From positions 1,681,501 through 1,745,500 of the forward strand of contig NZ_CP053564.1 of assembly GCF_013155125.1 (NCBI RefSeq): 64,000 nt of DNA, read 5' to 3'. The notes under the pieces were generated by a model that was not told the origin of the DNA, did not search any database, and saw nothing but the letters and a program-made list of their open reading frames with translations. The DNA comes from Pseudonocardia broussonetiae. GTDB taxonomy: Bacteria; Actinomycetota; Actinomycetes; Mycobacteriales; Pseudonocardiaceae. The translations under genes were made by a program, and so were the position numbers. Position 1 is the first letter of the stretch. Every line of letters begins with the position of its first letter. Positions 18,139 through 27,339 of the stretch are shown piece after piece.

Positions 18139-20039
18139 GTGACCTGCAGACCGTGCTCGACGGCCGCTGGGCCGACGTGCGCAACGACGTCCGCGCGCAG
18201 ATGGGCGAGCTCGCGCTGACGCCCGACCCCGACGCCTCCACCGAGGAGTACCGCGCCGAGATCGCCGAGGCCGTGCGCGCGCTGGCGCGCAGCCGGCGCC
18301 CGCACCAGGGCTTCGACCCGGCCTACGGCGGCCAGGGCGACGTCGGCGGTGTCGTCGCGGCGTTCCAGATGCTCGGCCACGGCGACCTGTCGCTGCTGGT
18401 CAAGGCCGGGGTCCAGTGGGGCCTGTTCGGTGGTGCGCTGCAGGCGCTGGGCACCGCCCGCCACCACGACCGCTACCTGCGCGACATGATGGACGGCACG
18501 CTGCTGGGCTGCTTCGCGATGACCGAGACCGGCCACGGCTCCGACGTCCAGCACCTGCGCACCACGGCCACCTACGACGCGGACAGCCACGAGTTCGTGA
18601 TCCACACCCCGGAGCCGGGCGCCCGCAAGGACTACATCGGCGGCGCCGCCCGCGACGCGCGGATGGCGGCGGTGTTCGCGCAGCTGGTGACGAACGGCGA
18701 GACGCACGGCGTCCACTGCTTCCTCGTGCCGATCCGCACCGAGGCGGGCGACGCGGTGCCGGGCGTCACGATCACCGACTGCGGCGTCAAGGCCGGGCTC
18801 AACGGCGTCGACAACGGGCGGCTGGTGTTCGACTCCGTCCGCGTGCCGCGCGAGGCCCTGCTCAACCGCTACGCCGACGTCTCCCCCGAGGGCGTCTACT
18901 CCAGCCACATCACCAACGAGACGCGCCGCTTCTTCACGATGCTCGGCACGCTCGTCCGCGGCCGCATCAGCGTGGCCGGTGGCGCGGCCAGCGCCACGCA
19001 GAAGGCGCTGACGCTGGCGGTCCGCTACGGCGAGACGCGCCGCCAGTTCAGCGACCCGGCCACCGGCGAGGAGGTCGTCGTCCTCGACTACCTCGTGCAC
19101 CAGCGCAAGCTCCTCCCCGCCCTGGCGACGACGTACGCGCTGCAGTTCGCGCAGAACGACCTCGTGTCGCAGATGCACGACCTGCAGAAGCCCGGTGCCG
19201 AGCTCGACGAGGAGCGCCAGCGCGACCTGGAGACCCGTGCCGCGGGGATCAAGGCCGTCGGCACCTGGCACGCCACGCGCACCATCCAGACCTGCCGCGA
19301 GGCGTGCGGCGGCGCGGGCTACCTGGCGGAGAACCTGCTGCCCGCGCTCAAGGCCGACACCGACGTCTTCACGACGTTCGAGGGCGACAACACCGTCTTG
19401 CTCCAGCTCGTCGCGAAGACGCTGCTGTCGGACTACGGCCGCCGCGTCGGGAAGCTCGACCTCGCCGGCAAGGTCCGCTTCGGCGCCGACCTCGTCGCGG
19501 GCACCGTGCTGGAGCGCACCGGCGCCCGCTCGGTCCTGCGCCGCGGCGACCTGCGCGACCCCGGCTACCAGCGCTGGCTGCTGGCCCGGCGCGAGGAGCA
19601 CCTCATCGCGAGCGGCGCGCTGCGGATGCGCAAGGCCCTGGCGCCGGGCGCCGACCAGTTCGCGGTCTTCAACGGCGCGCAGGACCACCTGCTCACCGCC
19701 GCCCGCGCGCACGTCGACCGGATCGTGTTCGACGCCTTCGCCGCCGTCGCCGACCAGCACCCGCTGCTCGGGCGGGTCCTGGCGCTGCACGGGCTGTCGG
19801 TGATCGAGGGCGACCGCGCGTGGTTCGTCGAGCACGGCTACCTGACGGCGGCCCGCACCAAGGCCGTCACGACGGCGGTCAACGCCCTGTGCGGCGAGCT
19901 CCGCCCGCACGCCCGTGAGCTCGTCGACGCCTTCGGCATCCCGGAGAACTGGCTCGACTGCCCGCTGCTCGACGGCGAGCGCACCCGCCCGACGCAGGCC
20001 GACGAGCAGCACGCCGACACCCTCACCGCCGTCGGCTGA
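18135..20039 (+). CDS. fadE5: Acyl-CoA dehydrogenase (FadE5-like, large form)
   Basis: This 634-residue flavoprotein introduces the trans-2 double bond in acyl-CoA. It has the enlarged layout of mycobacterial FadE5: an N-terminal extension, the middle beta domain with CFAMTETGHGSDVQHLRTTA, and the C-terminal domain with REACGGAGYLAENLL and FTTFEGDNTVLLQ, where Glu416 is the expected catalytic base. A GAGGAGGA ribosome site precedes the ATG, which overlaps the tetR stop. With FadA2, FabG4 and HtdX across the divergent promoter it supplies a nearly complete beta-oxidation set. Confidence 0.94.
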   Translation: MSDLQTVLDGRWADVRNDVRAQMGELALTPDPDASTEEYRAEIAEAVRALARSRRPHQGFDPAYGGQGDVGGVVAAFQMLGHGDLSLLVKAGVQWGLFGGALQALGTARHHDRYLRDMMDGTLLGCFAMTETGHGSDVQHLRTTATYDADSHEFVIHTPEPGARKDYIGGAARDARMAAVFAQLVTNGETHGVHCFLVPIRTEAGDAVPGVTITDCGVKAGLNGVDNGRLVFDSVRVPREALLNRYADVSPEGVYSSHITNETRRFFTMLGTLVRGRISVAGGAASATQKALTLAVRYGETRRQFSDPATGEEVVVLDYLVHQRKLLPALATTYALQFAQNDLVSQMHDLQKPGAELDEERQRDLETRAAGIKAVGTWHATRTIQTCREACGGAGYLAENLLPALKADTDVFTTFEGDNTVLLQLVAKTLLSDYGRRVGKLDLAGKVRFGADLVAGTVLERTGARSVLRRGDLRDPGYQRWLLARREEHLIASGALRMRKALAPGADQFAVFNGAQDHLLTAARAHVDRIVFDAFAAVADQHPLLGRVLALHGLSVIEGDRAWFVEHGYLTAARTKAVTTAVNALCGELRPHARELVDAFGIPENWLDCPLLDGERTRPTQADEQHADTLTAVG

Positions 20040-20070
20040 CCCGCACCCCAGACCCCGGCGAGTGTGCCGC

Positions 20071-20312
20071 CGCCGCCTGGCGAGTTCGCCCCGGACCCCG
20101 GCGAGTTCGCCCCGGACCCCGGCGAGTTCGCCCCGGACCCCGGCGAGTTCGCCCCGGACCCCGGCGAGTTCGCCCCGGACCCCGGCGAGTTCGCCGCTGC
20201 CGCCCGCCGAGTTCGCCGCTGCCGCTCGCTCCCAGTCGGCAAACTCGCCGGGCGTGAGCGGCAAACTCGCCGGGTGGTCGGCGGACTCGCCGGGCGTGAG
20301 CGGCACACTCGC
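20071..20312. repeat. Tandem 21-bp repeats followed by inverted copies of the same motif
   Basis: The gap between fadE5 and the HxlR gene (279 bases) is filled by repeats. Five identical 21-bp units (starting at 20082, 20103, 20124, 20145 and 20166), each containing GGCGAGTTCGCC, are followed by two partial units near 20187 and 20208. From about 20238 the same motif appears in the opposite orientation (GGCAAACTCGCCGGG, twice, then two variants). The arms could fold into a large cruciform or a terminator. No coding function is apparent, although some frames stay open because the unit is a multiple of three. Confidence 0.88.
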
Positions 20313-20318
20313 GGGTCG

Positions 20319-20693
20319 TCAGGGCCGGCGCGCCGCCTGGATCTCGGGCAGGCGGGTGGTGATGAAGTCCAGCAGGCCCGTGAGCTGCGCGGTGAGGCCG
20401 CTCCCGAGATCGGTGAGGCTGTAGGTCACCTGCGGCGGGGTGGTGGGGGCGACCTCGCGGGCCACGAAGCCGTCGGACTCCAGCGTGCGCAGCGTCTGGG
20501 CCAGCATCTTCTCGCTCACCCCGTCGATGCGCCGGCGCAGCGCGCTGAACCGCAGCTCGCCGGTGTCGAGCGCCGCGAGCACGAGGACGGCCCACTTGCT
20601 CGTGACGTGGTCGAGGACCGACCGGCTGGGGCAGCGGCTGTCGAACACGTCACCCCGCGGGGGCCACGTCGCGTCCAGGACCTGCGTGCTCAC
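20319..20693 (-). CDS. HxlR-family transcriptional regulator
   Basis: This 124-residue winged-helix regulator has the HxlR pattern: a Cys near the N-terminus (SRCPSRSVLDHV), then SKWAVLVLAALDTGELRFSAL, RIDGVSEKMLAQTLRTLESDGFV and VTYSLTDLG. The GTG at 20693 is preceded by GGAGG five bases upstream; a GTG five codons earlier lacks such a site. It is divergent from an NmrA/QorB-type gene, the same arrangement as the redox-sensing E. coli ytfH-ytfG pair, so thiol-dependent control of its neighbour is a reasonable inference. Confidence 0.9.
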   Translation of the reverse strand: MSTQVLDATWPPRGDVFDSRCPSRSVLDHVTSKWAVLVLAALDTGELRFSALRRRIDGVSEKMLAQTLRTLESDGFVAREVAPTTPPQVTYSLTDLGSGLTAQLTGLLDFITTRLPEIQAARRP

Positions 20694-20762
20694 ATCCGCC
20701 TCCGGCACTTACGAGAAGGTACGTACTTACCGAACGATAGTGCACGCGCTACCGTCGGAGCC
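20694..20762. promoter_or_regulatory. HxlR / QorB-type divergent control region
   Basis: GTACGTAC (20719-20726) is a self-complementary octamer inside GGTA-(6)-TACC (20718-20731). The sequence ACTTAC occurs twice, 18 bases apart. GATAGT at 20736-20741 is a possible -10 element toward the NmrA-type gene. These are plausible binding sites for the HxlR regulator. Confidence 0.45.
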
Positions 20763-21578
20763 ATGATCGCTGTCACCGGAGTCACCGGGAACCTCGGCCG
20801 CGTCGTCGTCGACGACCTCCTCACCCGCATCCCCGCCACCGAGCTCGTCGCCGTCGCCCGCGACCCGCGCAAGGCCGCCGACCTGGCCGACCGCGGCGTC
20901 GACGTCCGCGCGGGCGACTACGACGACCCGGCCTCATTGCGTGCCGCGTTCGCCGGCGTCGACGTCCTGCTGCTCGTCTCCTCCCCCGACGTCACGCCCG
21001 GCGTCCGCCCCCGCCAGCACGGGAACGCCATCGACGCCGCGCGCGACGCGGGCGTCGGCCGGATCGTCTACACCAGCGCGATCGGCGCCGAGGACGGCCA
21101 GGGCTTCCTCGCCGACCACACCACCACCGAGGGCCTGCTGCGCGAGTCGGGCGTGGCGCACACCCTGCTGCGCAACACCTTCTACAGCGAGGCGTTGGTC
21201 AACCCCGGCCTGCGCGACGCCGTGGCCGCGGGCGAGATCTTCGGCGCCGACGGCGGGAAGCCGGTCAACTTCGCGACGATCCGCGACCTCGGCCTCGCCG
21301 CCTCCGCCGCCCTCACCGGTGACGGTCACGCCGGCGTCGCCTACGAGCTGCGCGGCCCGCTCTGGACGCTGGCCGACCTCGCGCGCGTCGTCGGGGAGGT
21401 GTCGGGTACGCCGGTGGCCTACCGCGCCGTCCCGTCGGCCGAGCTCGGCGGCATCGGCTTCGTGCACGACCTCATCGCGTCGGGCCTGTTCGCCGAGCCC
21501 TCCGACGACCTGGAGAAGCTGCTCGGCCGTCCGGCCACGGGCTTGGCGGAGTCGGTCCGCGCGGTGCTCGCGGGCTGA
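20763..21578 (+). CDS. NmrA-family NAD(P)H-dependent reductase (QorB-like)
   Basis: This 271-residue protein begins MIAVTGVTGNLGRVVVDDLL, the Rossmann glycine motif of atypical short-chain dehydrogenases, and continues with VYTSAIGAEDG and LLRNTFYSEALVN. It resembles NAD(P)H:quinone oxidoreductase 2 (QorB/YtfG). The divergent HxlR gene matches the E. coli qorB-ytfH arrangement and supports this call, though substrates remain unproven. Its 3' end overlaps the convergent DUF998 gene by 107 bases. Confidence 0.85.
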   Translation: MIAVTGVTGNLGRVVVDDLLTRIPATELVAVARDPRKAADLADRGVDVRAGDYDDPASLRAAFAGVDVLLLVSSPDVTPGVRPRQHGNAIDAARDAGVGRIVYTSAIGAEDGQGFLADHTTTEGLLRESGVAHTLLRNTFYSEALVNPGLRDAVAAGEIFGADGGKPVNFATIRDLGLAASAALTGDGHAGVAYELRGPLWTLADLARVVGEVSGTPVAYRAVPSAELGGIGFVHDLIASGLFAEPSDDLEKLLGRPATGLAESVRAVLAG

Positions 21579-22128
21579 GCAGCAGGACCGCCGCCACCAG
21601 CCACCCGGTGTTCACGACGAGCCACGCCCGCTGCCACGCCCCGAGGTCGGACCCGTCGATGTTCAGTCCGAGCACCACGGACAGGACGGCGGCGACCACG
21701 GTGAGCGCGGCGGCGAGCGGGCGGGTGCGGGCCAGGCGCGCCGCCACCACGGCCATCGCCGCCAGCAGCGCGACCTCGTAGGCGAGGACGGCGAGGCCGT
21801 GCACGGAGCCGGCCAGGTCGGCCGGGGCGTAGTTCGGCGGCGTCCCGCAGCCGGCCGCGCCGAGCGGGCAGGCCGTGCGGAACGCGGCGATCGTCAGACC
21901 GGCCAGCCCGGCCAGGGCGAGCGGCACGGCGACGGCACCGCGCCACACGGTCGCCGCGCCGAGGTGGGCGAGGCCGAGCGCCGCGATCGCGGCGATCCCG
22001 AACACGGCCACCGACGACCCGCGCCCGGCCAGGCTCGACACGTAGTCGGCACGGGGCGAGTAGCCGGGGACGAGCGTGCCGGCCACGAGCGAGACGAGCC
22101 AGAACACCGCGACCCCGCCGACGACCAC
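21472..22128 (-). CDS. DUF998-family membrane protein
   Basis: This protein of about 218 residues has six hydrophobic segments and the DUF998 pattern SPRADYVSSLAGRGS after the first one; function is unknown. The true start is uncertain. The frame is open to 22188 (TTG), but that stretch is the hairpin that follows the upstream ligase gene, so I prefer the GTG at 22128 although its ribosome site is poor. The C-terminal 35 residues are Arg/Pro-rich and lie antisense to the end of the NmrA-type gene, which is unusual. Confidence 0.65.
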   Translation of the reverse strand: MVVGGVAVFWLVSLVAGTLVPGYSPRADYVSSLAGRGSSVAVFGIAAIAALGLAHLGAATVWRGAVAVPLALAGLAGLTIAAFRTACPLGAAGCGTPPNYAPADLAGSVHGLAVLAYEVALLAAMAVVAARLARTRPLAAALTVVAAVLSVVLGLNIDGSDLGAWQRAWLVVNTGWLVAAVLLLSPRAPRGPTPPSPWPDGRAASPGRRRARRTGPTR

Positions 22129-22132
22129 CCCT

Positions 22133-22174
22133 CGTGCGCGGGAACCGTGGTCGGAGCCACGGTTCCCGCGCACG
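22133..22174 (-). terminator. Hairpin after the acyl-CoA synthetase gene
   Basis: A perfect 18-bp inverted repeat (22133-22150 with 22157-22174) with a 6-base loop begins four bases after the stop codon of the acyl-CoA synthetase gene. It probably terminates or attenuates that transcript before the DUF998 gene. Its motif GCGCGGGAACCGTGG recurs in the repeat region near 56.8 kb. Confidence 0.75.
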
Positions 22175-22177
22175 GCA

Positions 22178-23779
22178 CTACTGGGCAAGGTCGGCGTGCG
22201 CGGTGCGCAGCTCCCGCTTGAGGATCTTGCCGCTCGGGTTCTTCGGCAGCGCGTCGGCGAGCACCACGTACTTGGGCCGCTTGTAGCCGGCCAGCACCCC
22301 GCGGGCGTGCTCGTTGACCTGCTCCACGGTGACCTCGACGCCCTCCTTCGGCACGACGACGGCCGTGACGGCCTCGATCCAGGTCGGGTGCGAGATGCCG
22401 AAGACGGCGACCTCGGCGACGCCCTCGAGCTGGTAGATCGCCTCCTCGACCTCGCGCGACGCCACGTTCTCGCCGCCGGTCTTGATCATGTCCTTCTTGC
22501 GGTCGACGACCGACAGGTAGCCGTCCTCGGTCATGACCCCGAGGTCGCCGGAGTGGAACCAGCCGTCGCGGAAGGCGTCGGCGGTCTTCTCCTCGTCCTC
22601 GTAGTAGCCCAGCGCGGCGTGCGGGGAGCGGTGCACGATCTCGCCGATCTCCCCCGGCGCCACCGGCTGCCCGTCGTCGTCGACGAGGCGGGTCTCGACG
22701 TTGATCGACGCGCGCCCGGCCGAGCCGGCCCGCGGCAGCTGCTCGTGCGGGCGCAGGATCGTGGCCAGCGGCGACATCTCGGTCTGGCCGTAGAAGTTCC
22801 AGAACTGCACGTCGGGCAGCCGCCGTGACAGCTCCTTGAGCACCTCCACCGGCATCGCCGACGCGCCGTAGTAGCCCTTGCGCAGCGACGACAGGTCGCG
22901 GGTGTCGAAGTCGGGGTGGCGCAGCAGCGAGATCCACACCGTCGGCGGGCAGAACAGCTTCGTGGCCCGCTCCCGCTCGAGGGTCGCGAGCAGCGTCGCC
23001 GGGTCGGGGGCGGGCAGGATGATCGAGGTCGCGCCGAGGTAGACGTCGACGGAGAGGAAGCAGTCGAGCTGCGCGCAGTGGTAGAGCGGCAGCGAGTGCA
23101 CCTCGACGTCGTCGGTGCTCATGCCGCCGTCGATCGTGCAGCTCACGTACTGCGCGATGAGCGAGCGGCTCGACAGCATCACGCCCTTGGGCCGCGACTC
23201 GGTGCCCGAGGTGTACATCAGCCGCAGCGGGTCGTCGTCGCCGACGGCGACCTCGGGGTCGTGGTCGGGCCCCTCGCCGCTGATCCAGGGCTCGACGTCC
23301 TCCCAGCCCTCCGCCGGGTCGGCGCCGATCCAGCCGCGCACCCCGCCCTGGACGCCGGCCTCGGCCAGCGCCTTCGCCGCCGTGTCGGCCAGCGCGTCCT
23401 GCGCGACCATCCCGGACGCGCCGGAGTGGGTGAGGATGAAGGCGATCTCGGACGCGCCGAGCATGAAGTTCACCGGCACCAGCACGACGCCGACCTTCGC
23501 GGTGGCGAAGGCCAGCACGGCGTAGGCGTAGGAGTTGCGGGCGAGCAGCGCGAGGCGGTCGCCCTTCTGCAGCCCGCGCGCGGTGAGCGCGTGCGCGGTG
23601 CGGTTGGCGGCCGCGTCGAACTCCGCGAACGTGACCCGCCGCTCGCCGTCGACCACGGCGAGCTTGTCGGGGTAGCGCAGCGCGGAGCGGCGGAGCAGGT
23701 CGCCGAGGGAGTGCTGGCGGGTGCGGGCGATGGCGGCCTGCGTGCTGTCGGTGAAGGGGCTGCCGGCGGTGGAGGTCAC
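22178..23779 (-). CDS. AMP-forming acyl-CoA synthetase/ligase
   Basis: This 533-residue ANL-superfamily enzyme activates a carboxylic acid with ATP and transfers it to CoA. Visible motifs are the P-loop LMYTSGTESRPKGVMLS, the NFYGQTEMS segment, WFHSGDLG with the ribose-binding Asp, and the C-terminal catalytic Lys in PKNPSGKILKREL. Chain length and substrate cannot be read from sequence. The GTG at 23779 has AGGA upstream; a GTG six codons earlier (23797) is possible. It lies just after the MOSC gene on the same strand, so the two are probably co-transcribed. Confidence 0.9.
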   Translation of the reverse strand: MTSTAGSPFTDSTQAAIARTRQHSLGDLLRRSALRYPDKLAVVDGERRVTFAEFDAAANRTAHALTARGLQKGDRLALLARNSYAYAVLAFATAKVGVVLVPVNFMLGASEIAFILTHSGASGMVAQDALADTAAKALAEAGVQGGVRGWIGADPAEGWEDVEPWISGEGPDHDPEVAVGDDDPLRLMYTSGTESRPKGVMLSSRSLIAQYVSCTIDGGMSTDDVEVHSLPLYHCAQLDCFLSVDVYLGATSIILPAPDPATLLATLERERATKLFCPPTVWISLLRHPDFDTRDLSSLRKGYYGASAMPVEVLKELSRRLPDVQFWNFYGQTEMSPLATILRPHEQLPRAGSAGRASINVETRLVDDDGQPVAPGEIGEIVHRSPHAALGYYEDEEKTADAFRDGWFHSGDLGVMTEDGYLSVVDRKKDMIKTGGENVASREVEEAIYQLEGVAEVAVFGISHPTWIEAVTAVVVPKEGVEVTVEQVNEHARGVLAGYKRPKYVVLADALPKNPSGKILKRELRTAHADLAQ

Positions 23780-23800
23780 CGCCCGATCCTGCCCCACGGA

Positions 23801-24682
23801 TCAGTCGGAGGACACCTCCGCGTACGCGTCGCCCACCGACACCTCACCGGGCCCGGCGACGTCGGCGTAGACCCCCGCGCACGCCCACACGCCGCCGATC
23901 TGCGGGATCTCGATGCGGTTGTGCTTCGCGATCGCGCGCAGGGTGTCGACGTCGCGGGGCAGGTCGCCCTGCTCCAGGGTCGTCATGACGCAGCGCATGG
24001 TGGCGAACGAGTACTTCACGGTGGCCCCGCCGAGCGTGGCGGTGCGGCCCGGCCAGTCGTTCTCGGCGAATCCGGTGTCGCCGCTGACGACGAAGTTCGG
24101 CCGGTAGCGGCGGGCGTCGAAGGTGGCGTCGGGGGCGAGCTCGCGGAGCCGGTCGAGCGTGGCCTCGGAGAGCACGTGCAGCGGGGAGAGGTCGAAGAAC
24201 GTGCCCTTGGCGCCGAACGCCGAGATGTCGAACTTGCTGATCACCTCGCCGGTCTCCTCGCGGCGGACGGTGGTGTCGTCGATGAGCTGCTGCGGCGCCA
24301 GTCCCTCGACGTCGGGCCACAGCTCCTCGAAGTACGCGCCCTCGGGGGCCTCGGCGGCCAGGTGGACGGGCCGGCCGATCGCGGCCGAGAGCGCGTCGTC
24401 GATGTCGGCGTCGTCGCTGCGGTGCACGGACCCGTCGGGGAACGTGATCTCCACGGGCGGCGGCGCGGCGCCCGTCTCGGGCTCGGAGACGAACCGGGCG
24501 GAGAACGCGAGCAGGTCGGCCCAGCGGCGCGGGACCTTGGCGCTCGCGACGACACCGGTCTCGCCGTCGATCACGGCGTAGGCGCGGTCGCCCAGCACGC
24601 CGGTCGGGCCCACCGTGCAGGTGGTCAGGGACTCGCCGAGCATCGACTTGACCGGGTAGCGGTGGATCGCGGTGACCGTCAT
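23801..24682 (-). CDS. MOSC-domain protein
   Basis: This 293-residue protein combines the MOSC N-terminal beta-barrel (HRYPVKSMLGESL at residues 6-18) with a C-terminal MOSC domain, which ends near FATMRCVMTTLEQG. That segment contains the conserved cysteine seen in MOSC proteins and in molybdenum-cofactor sulfurases. Related stand-alone proteins (YcbX, mARC) handle molybdopterin-dependent reduction of N-hydroxylated compounds. A molybdopterin oxidoreductase lies at 29-31 kb, but no direct link is visible. The ATG at 24682 gives a full-length family start (MTVTAIHRYPVKSM). Confidence 0.88.
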   Translation of the reverse strand: MTVTAIHRYPVKSMLGESLTTCTVGPTGVLGDRAYAVIDGETGVVASAKVPRRWADLLAFSARFVSEPETGAAPPPVEITFPDGSVHRSDDADIDDALSAAIGRPVHLAAEAPEGAYFEELWPDVEGLAPQQLIDDTTVRREETGEVISKFDISAFGAKGTFFDLSPLHVLSEATLDRLRELAPDATFDARRYRPNFVVSGDTGFAENDWPGRTATLGGATVKYSFATMRCVMTTLEQGDLPRDVDTLRAIAKHNRIEIPQIGGVWACAGVYADVAGPGEVSVGDAYAEVSSD

Positions 24683-24735
24683 GCGCCCGGTCTATCCCGT
24701 CCCGCCGGTGCGGCGGAACCCCCCGGTCGGAGGGG

Positions 24736-25251
24736 TCAGGACGTCCGTTCCGCACATGCGGCGAGAGTGCGCAGCTGCTTCCGCATCATCACCAGGTCGC
24801 CCCAGGCGATCGGGGCGGCGAGCCGGCCCGCGGTGAGGTCGAGGCGCCCGATCAGGCGGCAGGTCCGCTCGCCCGTCGGCGTGACGCGGTAGGTGCACGC
24901 CATCGGGCCGAACCGGCGCGTCGGTCCCGGCCGCCCGACGGCGGTGACCTCGCGCCCCGGCACGACGTCGACGACCTGGAAGATCAGGACGAACGGCGTG
25001 CCGGACTCGAGGGCGTCGGCGCCGGGGGTGAGCGTGCGCGGGCTGCGCCGGCCGAGGTTGTCGACGAGGTCGTAGCTGTAGGGCGCCTGTGTGAGCTGCG
25101 CGACCCAGCGGAAGGCGTGCGCGGCCGGCGCGCCGACGTCGACGGCCCGCACCATCCGCGCGGCGGGCTCGGGCACCAGGTCGGAGCAGGGGTAGGCGTC
25201 GTCGATCTCGGGGTCGGTGGCGCCCCAGGCCCAGGGCAGTCCGCGGAGCAC
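24736..25251 (-). CDS. SRPBCC-like protein of unknown function
   Basis: This 171-residue protein looks like a START/SRPBCC ligand-binding fold: PAAHAFRWVAQLTQAPYSYD at residues 42-61 resembles the first helix region, followed by alternating strands and a final long helix. I cannot name a substrate. Such proteins bind hydrophobic ligands or act as cyclases/aromatases. It starts with GTG and precedes the MOSC and acyl-CoA ligase genes on the same strand, so it may head that operon. Confidence 0.6.
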   Translation of the reverse strand: MLRGLPWAWGATDPEIDDAYPCSDLVPEPAARMVRAVDVGAPAAHAFRWVAQLTQAPYSYDLVDNLGRRSPRTLTPGADALESGTPFVLIFQVVDVVPGREVTAVGRPGPTRRFGPMACTYRVTPTGERTCRLIGRLDLTAGRLAAPIAWGDLVMMRKQLRTLAACAERTS

Positions 25252-25414
25252 GGACCCAGCCTAAGAGCGCGCTGAGAACGGCGCGCGCACGCGCGTCGCG
25301 GACCCCGCTAGGTTGCGCCGCGATGACCTCCTCCCCCAGGTCACGACCCGGTGAACACCGCCCGCCGCTCGTGACCGCCGTCCACCCCCGTCGTTGGGCC
25401 GAACGGGGGTGTGC

Positions 25415-26133
25415 ATGATCGAGCTGGATGCGGTGACGAAGGTCTACCAAGCCGGCAAGGTGGCCGTCCGCGCCCTCGACTCCGTCGACCTCTCCATCGA
25501 CGAGGGCGACCTCGTGGCGATCATGGGACCGTCCGGCTCCGGCAAGTCGACGATGATGAACATCCTCGGCTGCCTCGACGTCCCGACCACCGGCCACTAC
25601 CGCCTCGGCGGCACCGATGTCGTCGGGATGCGGGAGAACGCGCTCGCCGACCTGCGCAACCGCCGCATCGGCTTCGTCTTCCAGTCCTTCAACCTCATCG
25701 CCCGCACGAGCGCCGCGCGCAACGTCGAGCTGCCCCTGGTCTACGCCGGGGTGGGCCGCCGCGAGCGCCGCGACCGCGCGCAGCAGGCGCTGGCCCGCGT
25801 CGGGCTCGACGGGCGCGGGGGCAGCATGCCCAACGAGCTCTCCGGCGGGCAGCAGCAGCGCGTCGCGATCGCCCGCGCGCTCGTCACGCGGCCGGCGATG
25901 ATCCTGGCCGACGAACCCACGGGCAACCTCGACACCGTCTCGACCAACGAGGTCATGCAGCTGCTCGTGGAGCTGAACGACGCCGGGCGCACCGTCGTGC
26001 TGATCACCCACGAGGACGAGGTGGCCGCGTTCGCGCGCCGCGTCGTGCGGCTGCGGGACGGCCGGATCGTCAGCGACCTGCGGCAGAAGCCGCTGCCGCA
26101 CGGGGCACCGGCCCCGACGGCCGGCGGCACCCC

Positions 26134-26137
<4 letters not shown>
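25415..26137 (+). CDS. ABC transporter ATP-binding protein (MacB/LolD type)
   Basis: This 240-residue ATPase has Walker A GPSGSGKST (about residues 38-46), the signature LSGGQQQRVAIARAL and Walker B MILADEPTGNLD, followed by the switch His in VLITHEDEVA. The insertion and order match the LolD/MacB/YknY group that powers mechanotransmission export systems. It is the first gene of a three-gene operon with a MacB-type permease and a membrane-fusion adaptor. The ATG at 25415 fits the family start MIELDAVTKVY; the preceding GGGGGTGT can serve as ribosome site. Confidence 0.93.

Positions 26138-27335
<1,198 letters not shown>

Positions 27336-27339
<4 letters not shown>

Noticed and set aside
20082..20310. 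Repeat array resembling a CRISPR at first sight.
   Set aside because: Units are head-to-tail without unique spacers, they change orientation, and no cas gene is present.
20041..20312. Possible repeat protein of heptads (GEFAPDP or SSPRTPA) encoded by the 21-bp units.
   Set aside because: The frames arise only because the unit is divisible by three; there is no start signal and they run out of or into neighbouring genes antisense.
22129..22188. N-terminal extension of the DUF998 protein to a TTG at 22188.
   Set aside because: The extension is the translation of a perfect terminator-like hairpin following the upstream gene.
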